DNA of 64,000 nucleotides from Brachypodium distachyon. Lineage: Eukaryota > Streptophyta > Magnoliopsida > Poales > Poaceae. Position 1 is the first letter of the stretch. The number at the start of each line of letters is the position of its first letter. The DNA is taken from contig NC_016132.3 of NCBI RefSeq assembly GCF_000005505.3, positions 46,328,914 to 46,392,913 on the forward strand. The letters run 5' to 3'. This document shows, one piece after another, positions 12,001 to 22,538 of the stretch. The position numbers and the translations under genes were made by a program. Below the pieces are notes generated by a model. That model was not told the DNA's origin. It worked only from the letters and a program-made list of their open reading frames with translations, and searched no databases.

Positions 12001-15000
12001 TTCAGGTTCATTAACATGGTGACTAGAGCCCTGGCGATTTCTATTCATACAATATTATCACCTTGTTTGTATATTTTTCCTTTGAGTGATATATAATAAA
12101 CTAAACAAAAACGTGTTATGGACAAATAATGTCCAGAGCTACTCTTGGTAAGAAATAATTAGTAGTTTAGTACATAGTTGCAGGGTTAGTCACTATATCT
12201 CTGTCTCATATATTCACATAAATGGGAGGAAATTTAATTGGAATGACCTATATTATTGTAGGATGGTTTACATTTTAGTAGCTCTTTAAATCATGCCTTT
12301 GGCCCTAGAAGAGAAAAAAAGGCACGCAGTGTTGTGTAATAGAAGGAGTCTAGGCACCCATTTGGTGTTGTGATCTGTTCTTGCTGCAACCTGGATTTGC
12401 TCCAGAGGCTAGTTCTGAGTAGTTTGTACCTGGGAGAATCATTGCTCAATTAAATTGTTCAATTTTGTACTGTAGTATCTCGCCATGGATCTTAATAGCA
12501 ACAATTATGATGTGCTTAACCATGTATTTATTATGGGATATGTTTGTGCAAATGATAATTAGCTGGTGTATTCATTTGTTGCTGCCTTGCTGGTTGACTT
12601 TTTATCTCATGTTTGTGTAGAGCATGTTTAATGTTGGGTTACCGCCATTGGCTATTGCCCCTTACATTCTCGGATTTGCGATTTAGTGGTAGTTAGCTGG
12701 CCTCTTTATATTTACATGGGGTACTTTAGCTGATAATTTGCTTACAGGCCACTAGTGAGCTAAAGTTTCAAGACCTTCCAAGCAGAGTAAATCACTTCTT
12801 CAGCACACATGTTGTGGATCAATGTCTTGCTTCTTCAGAGCACACTATACCAAGGTTCTCTGTGAATGTTGACAGCTACAGTAGCTGGGACGAGGTGCTA
12901 GATTCATGTGCTACGCGGTTATCACATGACTTAATTCAGCAACATGTTCAGTTGCTGCATGACAGAGCTCATAATAATCATGATGAACAGAAAAAAGTCT
13001 TTGCTCGCATGGAAAGTAGTGCACTAGGTGAATGTAAATCTTCCTTTTGCATTGATAAGCAATCCTCATGCCCTACTAACCTGGCAACGTGCAGTTCTCA
13101 GCTACAGCCACCAACATCTGATGTGAAAGATAAAGAGGAAAATGCTGAGAAACTTGATTTTCTTGGGAGTGTCTCAAGAAAACCTTCTAGTGGAATTGTG
13201 AAGGGCAATGAATCACTTGCTATTATTGCCTTCGGAATTCAGATACTGCAGCACCCACAGTTCTCTAAACTTTGTTGGGTTACCTCAAAATTACGGGAAG
13301 GCCCCTGCACTGATATAAATGGACCATGGAAAGGCTGGCCATTTAATTCCTGTTTATTGCATAGCAGTTCCTCACCTGATAAGTCATTGTCTGAAGGAAA
13401 CAATATTCTTAAGGGCAAGGAAAAGGCTCTTTGTGTGAGAGGATTGGTCGCTGTTGGTTTATCAGCATATAGAGGTGTCTATGTGTCTGTTATGGAAGTC
13501 TGTGCTGAGGTGAGAAAGGTCTTGGAACTGCTAGTTGGACAGATCCAAATTAAAATTTTGGAAAAGAAAAGTCGATATCGCTACTTTCATATTCTATCTC
13601 AAGTAGCTTATCTGGATGACATGGTGAACAGCTGGGCATACACCTTCCAAAGGTATGCCTTACAAGTTTTTCTTTTTGTTACTGTTGATCTCCACTATTG
13701 TTTCTTTTTCAAGTAACGTAAAATATAGAGCTCTGTATCAGCACAAATATGTTGGTACATAATATTGCTGATCTCGTGACAAATCGTGCTGACCTTTTGT
13801 TTTCTTCCCTTTGCTTTCATCTACAGATTACATCCTAACAATATGACAATAGCATCAGGTACAAAGATAACAAGTCTAGGAAAGACATGCGCAAGAGAGT
13901 GTGGAAGTACTGGCTGCAATACAGAAAGCAATTTACTTGTTGCTCCTGCTGGCTCTACTGAGGTCCAACACACTTCAGCCAAACACTCACGTGACCATCC
14001 AGTTGGCCCTACTTGTGGTAGTGTGATGCAAGATAGTCCAGCCCAACAAGGTCCAGGACAACTTGAGTGTAACCTTGATAATGATCATTTGACATCTATA
14101 TCCAGCATGGATACAGTGGAACATGACCTTTCCCATTCAGCTTCACATGATGTGCGCAAGGGTCCCCTTGCACCTCCAGATACAGTAATAAATGATAGAG
14201 GATCTGGTGGAGTAAACAACAATAGAAAAATGTCCAGAGTAACCAATGGTGAAGAGACGTGCACACCAGATATTCAAATATCTGAAAACCTCACAAAATC
14301 TGTTGAAAAATTCAATAATGTGCAAAGGGCAGAAAATTCTGGTGTATTCTCAGCTAGTATTGAGAATGTAGAAGTCTCCCGGAATATGTTGTCTTCCGAA
14401 GCTCATGGCAATGGGAATGAGCAGAACATAACTTTTTTGTCGAAGGATGTTGAATCAGGTCAACAGCAAGATGGCATGATGGATTCCTCAGTTCCAAAAT
14501 CGTCATGTTTCTACAAATGTTGTTCTCCATGCTTCCATGCTGTTTATAAGTTGTCTCATGATGTTCTTTCAAATTCAGTACGGACTAATCTGCATTGTTT
14601 AACCGTTGATGATATGCATGACACTCTCTCATCTTGGTCATTGAATCTACTAGCAACAGTTAGAAAATGGTATAGCTCTCAAGATGTGGTTGGGTGTAAA
14701 GAACTTTTTGGAAAAAGGCATGATCTAGATGTCACCTCAGAGCATTGTGTTTGTCAGACTGATGCTAGTTTTGTTTCAAGGGATTGTATGTGCCACTTGG
14801 AAAGCAATGGAGAGGCTGGAATCATTAATAAGAAGAGCCATTCTCTATGTGAACAATCATTAAGTTTTTTCTTTAAGCATGGCGTGTTGATGCCACCAGA
14901 TCTCACTGCAGGAACCACACTCCATTGCAGCTTTAGAAGATTATGTGTTTGCTCAATACCAGGAACAATTTCTATGTTGTTCAGTTCTCAAGTGGATGCA

Positions 15001-15009
15001 ATAATTTGA
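6088..15009 (+). CDS. ePHD-finger AAA-ATPase nuclear protein (ATAD2/Yta7-related, plant type)
   Basis: Six coding exons join in frame: 6088-7368, 7731-7871, 7954-9688, 11641-11864, 12748-13652 and 13827-15009, giving 1822 residues. All introns are GT-AG. The N-terminus (TPKRRRG, GGRKKQKR) is rich in basic nuclear-localisation-type motifs and is followed by a long acidic region. An extended PHD finger starts at C348/C351, continues through C421, crosses intron 1 and is completed in exons 2-3. The first AAA module has Walker A GHPGTGKT (626-633), Walker B IIFFDEID with D690/E691, an ATNRPEAIDPALRRPGRFDR sensor/arginine-finger stretch and a LYPEFFSSLG lead-in. A second AAA-like module near residues 995-1075 is degenerate (GAPRSGQRH in place of Walker A). 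The C-terminus is Ser-rich, then Cys-rich. The family remodels chromatin; by recollection the Arabidopsis counterpart partners the bromodomain ATPase BRAT1 against silencing. I see no bromodomain. The 6088 ATG is the first in frame. The 1.95-kb fourth-exon intron carries transposons. Confidence 0.9.
10122..10784. mobile_element. Non-autonomous hAT element inside the third intron of the ePHD/AAA gene
   Basis: The 663-bp element begins CAGGGGAGGGCC and ends GGGTCCGCCACTG, the imperfect CAGGGGCGGACCC-type ends of hAT elements. It is flanked by a perfect 8-bp duplication, CTCATTGT, at 10114-10121 and 10785-10792. Near the left end a GC-rich hairpin (CCCGTGCTACCCGGGCTGTAGCACGGG) is visible. It has no transposase frame, and the 85-codon frame inside has no recognisable domain. 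An exact target duplication implies a fairly recent insertion. Confidence 0.9.
11198..11472. mobile_element. Fold-back MITE, split at its loop by a Stowaway
   Basis: The arms 11198-11270 and 11357-11472 are inverted copies of each other. The left has GGCCCTTTCTTTTG, CCCAGCTTCTCC, ATAAGCCGAACACTAAATT and GTTTAGGCATCCAAAC; the right carries their complements in reverse order. A Stowaway sits exactly between the arms. I could not fix a target duplication for the outer element. Confidence 0.65.
11273..11354. mobile_element. Stowaway MITE nested in the fold-back
   Basis: This 82-bp element starts TTCCCTCCGATCCATAATAA and ends with the complement of CTCCCTCCGGTCCATAATAA. TA flanks it at 11271-11272 and 11355-11356. 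It is in the loop of the larger fold-back and within an intron. Confidence 0.88.
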
Positions 15010-15505
15010 GCTGATGAAATACTGCGTGTTCCTCACTGCTAAAGATGCCACAGTTTATAACTTTGCTCTGAGCTGACCAACTTCCAGTGTTGTACATACC
15101 ATAAGATTAACAAGTCTTCTGTTACTCATGGGATCCGTTGCTTTCTATTTGGTAGCTTCTGTTTTCTCATCGTTGATGATCTTTCTCAAGCTAGCCTTCT
15201 GCAAATAAATTGCCTTTATTGGTTGAAGAGAAGTGAAGCAATTTGTCTTCCGTTCGTTAATTAAGTGGCTCTGTTGTAGACAAGGACTGCTGTTACTGAT
15301 GCTTGAATGCGTAGAACTATCTGAATGATGATGCCTCTTCAATTCTCATTGTGTTCGGTATTATAACTCAATTAATCCATCAAGTTGAAACAAGGTTGAC
15401 AAATAAAAACAGGTTTGGGTGTACCTTGAGGCTTGTCACCACTATGCTTTCTGTTGAGCAACTAGCATTCAGCTTGATAGTTCTGTGTATTTAGTCTGCT
15501 GTTAC
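15010..15505. other. 3' flank of the ePHD/AAA gene
   Basis: This stretch probably includes the 3' untranslated region of the ATPase gene. No second gene is visible. At 15501-15505 the sequence GTTAC is the left target copy of the solo LTR. Confidence 0.45.
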
Positions 15506-15999
15506 TGATGCAGCACAAGGTTGTGGAGGAATAACTTCACAAGGTTGTGGAGGAATAACTCCACCTTGCTGCTACAATATAGACAGCACAAATGTTGAAG
15601 GAACCACTTCAACGTGCTGCACTAGATATCGCTCTAGGGGTGGGGAACTGCCAAGAGTTTAATCCAAACTCTTAACACACAAGATCTAAGACAAAGAACA
15701 TAAAGTGCTCTTTATTGATAGGTAGTGGTACATAGTCTGCCCCAAGATAGAGGTGTGGACCTCTATTTATAGGCCTCAAGAGTTTGCGCTACTTAGCTCT
15801 ACTTATAACTAGAAACTTCTAGGGAACACTACTCAAAGCTAGGAAAATATCCTAGTTACAACTTATAGTAGAACACTCTAGAAACTACCACAACACTTAT
15901 GATTAAAAGACAAGTTACTTAGAATATAGTAGAAGTGTGTAGAAGACTTGAGAGATCTGACTTTTATTTTATTTTGGTTTTCTCTACTGTCTCTCGTCA
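15506..15999 (-). mobile_element. Solo LTR with intact 5-bp target duplication
   Basis: The 494-bp sequence starts TG and ends CA and is flanked by GTTAC on both sides (15501-15505 and 16000-16004). On the minus strand it shows a TATA box in GGCCTATAAATAGAGG (about 15752-15768) and, downstream on that strand, an AATAAAG-type polyadenylation signal near 15710-15717. That order is what an LTR oriented on the minus strand should show. No internal domain or second LTR is present, so this is a solo LTR left by recombination. Near its plus-strand start is a 24-bp direct duplication (15514-15537 and 15538-15561). Superfamily not determined. Confidence 0.82.
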
Positions 16000-16342
16000 G
16001 TTACTTAGACATTTTTGAAATTGGAAGTGCTGTTTTTAGTTTCTTTGAATCATGTTAGTAATGGAGTTCATTGTTGGCAACAGAAGTAATGATTAGCATC
16101 ATTTTGTTCATCTGGTGATAGTTGTAACTTCTACTTTTTGAACAATATGGATAAAACAATTAACTTTAGCTCTATCAGATGTTTGAAGCAACTATAACTG
16201 ATGGGTGAGATCCCCATTGAAATCTGAATATGCAATTGTTATCTCACATAATAGGCCAAGTGGCTGACTACTGCCAATTACGTGGCATAGCCATGCATTG
16301 AGCTGATTGGCTGACTATGAATGGTCGCGAATCTGTCACTAA

Positions 16343-16563
16343 GGTGCTGTTTGGTTGGGCTTAAAAGCGTTTTTTTGCCTTTTGTCTTATAAGCCACAAA
16401 AGCATATATTTAGGTGCTTTTGACTTTGGCTTTTTATTTATACCATCATCTAGCAATATCAAATCAAAAGCCAAAAGCCAAAGCTGAAAGCACCTAAATA
16501 GGTGTTTTTGTGGCTTATAAGCCAAAAGTAATAAGACAGTTTTAAACCCAACCAAACAGGGCC
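16343..16563. mobile_element. Fold-back MITE (GG..CTGTTTGGTTGGG ends)
   Basis: The ends are GGTGCTGTTTGGTTGGG and the complement of GGCCCTGTTTGGTTGGG. The arms extend inward with repeated GCTTATAAGCCA and AAAGCACCTAAATA motifs, so most of the 221 bases can pair. The flanks TAA and TGA are an imperfect 3-bp target, which hints at PIF/Harbinger. Confidence 0.7.
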
Positions 16564-16689
16564 TGAGTTCTCACCTGGCCTGATCTTCTTGACCTCTTCC
16601 ACCTCCCTCTCTCCTTGCAAGACTTCGATGAATCATTGAATTTCATGAGCTAAGACTTCTTATTCAGAATACTCTGGCTCCTACTGCTG

Positions 16690-17305
16690 ATCATGAGGTC
16701 TTGCACTTCTCCTGGGGTGGGGAAGCTCCCATTTTTCTTCCAGTATGATATATACTCAAATTTTCTCAATGACCAAGCCTGCGCTCCATCTAATGGATAT
16801 GGACCTGTAGTTGCATATCTAAATTCAAGGTCTTCACTTGGCTCTTCAACGACAGGCTAAATACTAGGGATAGGCTCCAATAGCGAAATATGCATGTGAC
16901 CAATGATCCCAATTGTGCTATGTGACATTAGAATACCTAAGAAACCGGAGACCACATCTTCTGGAATTATCTTTTCAGCATCCACTGCTGGAACACAATG
17001 GTCTCCCTATTAATGCCAGCTTGGGCATCAGTGATCTCTTTGTTTCTGCCAAGATTGCCCCTTCGTCCAACCTTTCTTCATGGAGGCTTTCATCACAGCA
17101 GCCTGGTGTATTTGGAACCAGAGAAACACGTTTTTTTTTCTGACAATCTTAATCTTAGCACTAGCATAGGTACCTTGCCCTTTCTCTTCAAAAAGGATCT
17201 CCACTTACTCTCTTTTAGGCTTCAAGAGGAGGTTGCAGACCTCATGGCTGGTTTGCTTGGTTCTTACATACCCTCTTCTTGTACATATGTCTTGTTAAAA
17301 AAAAA
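16690..17305 (+). pseudogene. LINE ORF2 C-terminal relic
   Basis: Broken plus-strand frames carry the end of a plant L1-type LINE polyprotein. The reverse-transcriptase zinc-binding region begins TWLFNDRLNTRDRL and continues with an NCAMC cysteine pair; PFVQPFFMEAFITAAWCIWN and a KKDLHLLSFRLQEE stretch follow. Stops and frame changes interrupt it. A run of nine A residues at about 17297 fits the degraded 3' tail. The upstream reverse transcriptase and endonuclease are absent. Confidence 0.7.
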
Positions 17306-17842
17306 TACTATCGGACCCTCCCCTACAGTTTCATCGTTGGACTAGGGTTAGTTGGGAAGCAGGATGTAACTTGTTTATGCTGTAAGAATCGATGCTTTGT
17401 AATTTTCTTGATGGGCCAATTCCAGACGGTGAACTAGAACTTGTTACTGGAAACATGTTCATTATTTCTTTGGAAACAGAAAGCGCCAGATATTATCAAA
17501 CTTACTGAGTCTGGTTTCTATATAGTTCGAAAGCAAACTTAAATTTATATTCGAACAAAACATAGATTGACAGTGGCCGATGTATGTGAAACTGACTCTG
17601 ACTGGAATATCTAGGAACATTAGATACTATGTATCTACATTGTTCATCCTTGGGTTTTTGAGTCTTGATTATAAGTTATAGCAGGCTGTTGTTTTGTCTT
17701 TTGTCCCTGATATTTCTGTGCCTCGTGATTTTATGACTGGATCTGGCAGTGAACTTGTCTATCTCATGAGTCAGTAGGTCTACTGCCAATTATTCAAATT
17801 GTTTGTGTTGCTACAACCTATGGTTGCAAGGAAAAAACATTA

Positions 17843-17955
17843 TCCCTCCGTCCCATATTAATTGACTCAAATTTGTCTAAACATGGACGCATCTATATAC
17901 TAAAATACGTCTAGATACATGTAATATTTCGGCACTTGATATGGGACGGAGGGAG
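17843..17955. mobile_element. Stowaway MITE
   Basis: The element has TCCCTCCGTCCCATAT and its near-complement ATATGGGACGGAGGGAG as ends, 113 bp in all, with TA on both sides. Its interior contains the ATCTATATACTAAAAT / CGTCTAGATACATGTAA stretch found in several other copies in this window. Confidence 0.88.
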
Positions 17956-20900
17956 TATATAATCTTCACCTTGATAGTACTGTTTTCTTACCATGGACCC
18001 CCTTTGTTGTCTACCTCTTGCTTTCTTAAGCCTGCTTGAACAGGTTTGAGCTATCTTCAGCTGCCACAGGAATAGGCTCTCCTCGATCAAAGTTAAAACT
18101 AGTGAGAGAAGCTTTAATTATGGTGCTTCTTGATGCAAGAAAGCAGCCAGGAAACTTAACCATCTTATGTTGGCAAGCACACTAGTACTTCCTATATGGC
18201 TTTCAGAGCCTTGCACTGGCAGGTTTTTCTGAATAACTGTGTAATTTGAAGCTGATCTTTTGCAAACCAGGCAGTGCAGGTTATAATGTATAAATGGCAA
18301 ATGGAGTGAACAAGGTACCAGCACAGGGTATGATGATATCTAAGGGATGTCAGCTTCTAGAACTTATTACGAAACAAACTAAATGTCTTTGACAGTCTGA
18401 CTATATTATCAAGGTTCTCCACAAAAGGAAAAATAGTTTTGTATATGTATTGTGCCTTATGGCTGATCTGCGTAACTGTTTCTTCTTTTGAATGGAAAGA
18501 CAAAGCAGATCTCCTGTATATTCTAAAATGAAGGACATTGAGGTTCTTTCCAGCTTTCGACCATCAGAAGTTTTTACTTGTCCATTTGGGGTGGTATAAT
18601 ACCAGGCTACCAGCAGATTAAGAGTGCTTATCGTGAGAAAGCTACTCATACTGCAGCATCGTAGTTTGAGTCAAGTGATTTCTGTAGATCTGATTAGAAT
18701 ACTGTGTACAGTTTTGTTTGTAAAGGGAGAGATGAGACATGGCATGTGAAAACTTAACAAATTGTACATCAAATTTGGAAGGTGCAGATTTCCTGTGATA
18801 TAATTAATGATGTTTCATTTTTTAGTCCTAGGCAGATCTATCATCTATGCAGACTTTTCAAGCCACAGAAGGTTGGAACCATATGTTTGCAGCTAGCTTT
18901 TCCCAAGCATGTGAAATATTTGATTGGTCGAACATGCCTAGGATTGTTGGTCTTAAAACAATAATCATTATTGCCATAAGAGTGTCTCAAAAGGAAGTAA
19001 GTTTTCAGCTTACCATCTCAGTAATTTTGTATTAGGTATTTGGATTCTTATTTTTGCAATTTTGTACAGAAGTTCTGAAATGAATCATACAAGAAATGGT
19101 TATTTTGCAAATTAAAAAACCACATGGTTTAATGGACATTGAGATTGTAGGTTCCTAAGTTTTCTCTGCATAAAGGTACAAAACCTTTTTACTCAAACAC
19201 TTTGCTAGCACTGAATCCAATCTGTGGTTTCATGTTTCTGAAGTGTTGTTGCTCTTTTTGAAATCTTGTAGCGAATTCACTCATCAACGTGGTTTACAAA
19301 ATCTTAGCACAACAATTAGTCAAGCTGGCTTTGTATTGGTATTTCATCAAAACATTACTGAACATTACATAGCCATGAATTACTGAACATTACATAGAGA
19401 TGAATTAATATTATGATTATTCCACACGGCAATGATCCATTAACATAACTGATGCGTAAAGAACAAAACATGATACATTACATAACTGATGCTTAAACCA
19501 TAGTTCCACCTAGCATTCATCAAATCAAACAATAGTTCTACATAAGATAGGATTAACAAAACAACAAAACATGGTTCATTACATAACTGATGCTTACAAC
19601 TACAGCTGCTAGTAAATAGGGTCATGCTTCAACCAGTACAACTGGCATTGCAATAGTAGAACTGCAATTGATGTTGGAGGCATGATTCAACAAACATCAC
19701 CTGACGCTGGATGGACTGATCCATCCACCCTACCAACTGTGCAACTAAATTCATGTTTCCTAGCTACATGCATTGATCTACTGTCTGTGCCGTTGCTTGT
19801 CACACCATTTCCATAATTAAGAATCGGGAAACGATCTATCACTTCATGGACATGCACAATGACTTGTAGATTAAGAGATTTTTTGGCGACAAGACCTACT
19901 TCTGCTTGGCCAGATGTGAGTATGAACAGCTCCCTGAATTCTGCAACTATTGGGATTGGATCAGGGGCAGTATTACTCTGCGGGACTTCCATGTTGACCA
20001 TCTTAGGGATTGCACACGAATGCATCTAGGCCTTCAGCTTCAGGCAACGCAGGTCCACGGGATCTAAAAACTGAACAAACTCACCACCGAGTTGATTCAC
20101 TACCTGCTAAGATTTACTTAGCACAACATACAAAATGGCATCATCGTATAGCTTTCCCATCATGTAAATCTTAGCATAACATACAAAATGGCATGATTGT
20201 ATTTATCATCATTGTATACCAATCTTTTGAAAGTTGATCCATTGTTGGGTTCCAAAGCATGAAAGCTTCTCCAAGTTGTTGCCTTATCCTCTCTTTATAG
20301 CATAACGTCCTTAGGTCTCAAAGCACAAGCTAAATCTTGGTCCTTAATCTGGCCATATCTTTTCAATCTTTTTAGGAGTCGATAGCCAGCCTTATCCATT
20401 CTTTGGGACTAATTTCATGCATAACCACTTAGAAAACCATGCAGCCCCTAGATCACATTGTCATTGATAAATCGAAACCCACTAGGTATCATTGGTGTAT
20501 TTGACCATTCACAACCAATATCATCTATTGAGCTGCGCATTTGGTTATGAAAACGTTGGCATTATGGATGAGCCAAGCTGGCTTTGTATTTGTGTGAACA
20601 TCTGCTCATGCTGTGCTTTGGGTCACCAAGAATCTGTATTATACTGCTTTCGACTTTTGATCGTGACTACTTGCTAACTCGCTGAGAAAGAAAGTGGCCT
20701 CCATTTTGTGTAAGTTCCCTCCAGCTCTCCCTTAGCATTTTGCATATGCAAGAAATTTACCCCAAAATGACTTGCCAACTATAGTGCTGCTCAATAAGTG
20801 AAGTCTTTAATAGTCTTGAAACTTCAGAACTGAAGTTTTTGTCTATCCTTTAGTTTTTGGTAGTCAGTCAATAGTTGCTGCAGCATGATTGGGCTTATCG

Positions 20901-22538
20901 TGTCTTCATTGTGTTCCAAATTCCAATGTGCTCATGTTATCTCTGTTGTCTATGGCTTTGTTACCCCAGATATTCTGTGGTCAGATATACCCTCTATTCC
21001 CTCTAGTACTATAAACCTGGATCTGGATCTCATCTTCTGGAAATGGTGGTGGGAGCTAGTTTTGGCTGGCTTGTGGGAACAAAAGATCAAGTGGGAAACA
21101 CTACTTGTGCATCTTCCTAGATAGGGCCTCACCTAATAAGGTTGGTATCTTGTCTAATTTTGTCCCGTGATATAGTGTCCTTTTGTATCTACTTGCGTGA
21201 TTTGTATTTCCTAAAAGAATATTGAATATGTTAACCAAGTTTCTTATCTACTTTGGTTTTTGGAGGAAGATTCGTCTGGCTTCTTTGCATCAAATCTGGT
21301 TTGGCAAGTATTGGGAAATGTAAAAAATTATATCACAATTATCGCCGGTGGATCTTGCTGAGATGAGAACTGCCAGAAGACAACACATCAGAACACTACT
21401 GGTAAGAGGCAAATGGGTGCGAGTCAAATACCCATCCTTTTACTTTACCTCCATGCGAGTCACCTCGCCGCGCTGAACGCTGCCACTCCTCACTCCTCAG
21501 CTTCTGACCTCCGTGTCCTCACCTTATAGGTTTAGGTGGTGGCTTTGGCACCCTTGTTACTTTCCTCTATGCCTGATTCGGCTTCTTCGTCCAATGCTTG
21601 CCACGTATGAGTGCTTCAAGAAATTGATAGATCCTGTCATCGCAACGGCACACTCGATCAATTTTCACAGGTAATCGCCCAGTATATGTAACATCCTAAG
21701 TTCCGTCTATGTAGAATTGTAGATACTTAGCTTAACTCCTGTACTCAATTGTAGTTATGGTTTATGTCTATTTGCTTATCTTCAAAGAAAATTGACCAAT
21801 GTTGAGCAAACTATTGTTGTTTCGTGATTGTTTGCAGAACTGGATCTGTTCTTATGTTAATGTCTGGCAGTAGCATCAAGCTATCAATGTCCTTGCCTCG
21901 GTTGGTGCCGATGGGTAGGATATTACCGGTTCTCATCTTTCTTTGTCAAGTTAAATTCATATAATGCTTACTACTTGACAAATGGCATTGCCATCTGTTG
22001 AAGATTCTAGTGTGCCTTGAAGGGGACTATGCAAGTTAACAAGCTCTGCATCGAGATGGCTCATGGAGGCTTGTTTGCCACGTGTAAACCATTAAGAAGA
22101 TGCTGCTTTCTGAGGTGACAAAACAATTTCCTTGCACGCCACTACAGATATTCATTTGCTTTGCGTTTGTAGTTCCCTATTGATGAGGAGACAAGAAAAT
22201 GGTGTTGGTGAAAATGAAGCATATAACTTTGCCGATAGCATTTACGGAGATGTATTACTGACTCGTGCTTGCGCCCTTCTCCCTAATTCGACCATATTTT
22301 TCGAGAAAAAGAAAACATTGCTATTATGAGAACACTTGATGTCAATATGCAATGAAGTATCAGTTGAACGTACTATTTTTATTCATTGCATTTAAAACAG
22401 AAAACCTGCAACATCTATGATAAGTTTATGCAAATGGGCAAGCCAATACACTCTTTCCATCTTATCTACTTTTTCTTATTAGCCTATATCACCAACGAAG
22501 CTTTGCGTGCATTGCCCAAATTTTCCATCAATTGCATG
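17956..22538. other. Intergenic DNA with small local repeats, no gene recognised
   Basis: I find no supported gene in these 4.6 kb. A 112-codon minus-strand frame at 19687-20025 (start MHSCAIPKMVNMEV) has no domain I know. Minus-strand sequence at 20230-20480 reads as a possible decayed coding stretch (GYRLLKRLKRYG) in broken frames. Local duplications occur: CATTACATAACTGATGCTTA-like units at 19470-19600, TACTGAACATTACATAG twice near 19360-19400, and CTTAGCA(C/T)AACATACAAAATGGCAT twice at 20117-20195. These suggest old mobile-element debris. Confidence 0.4.
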
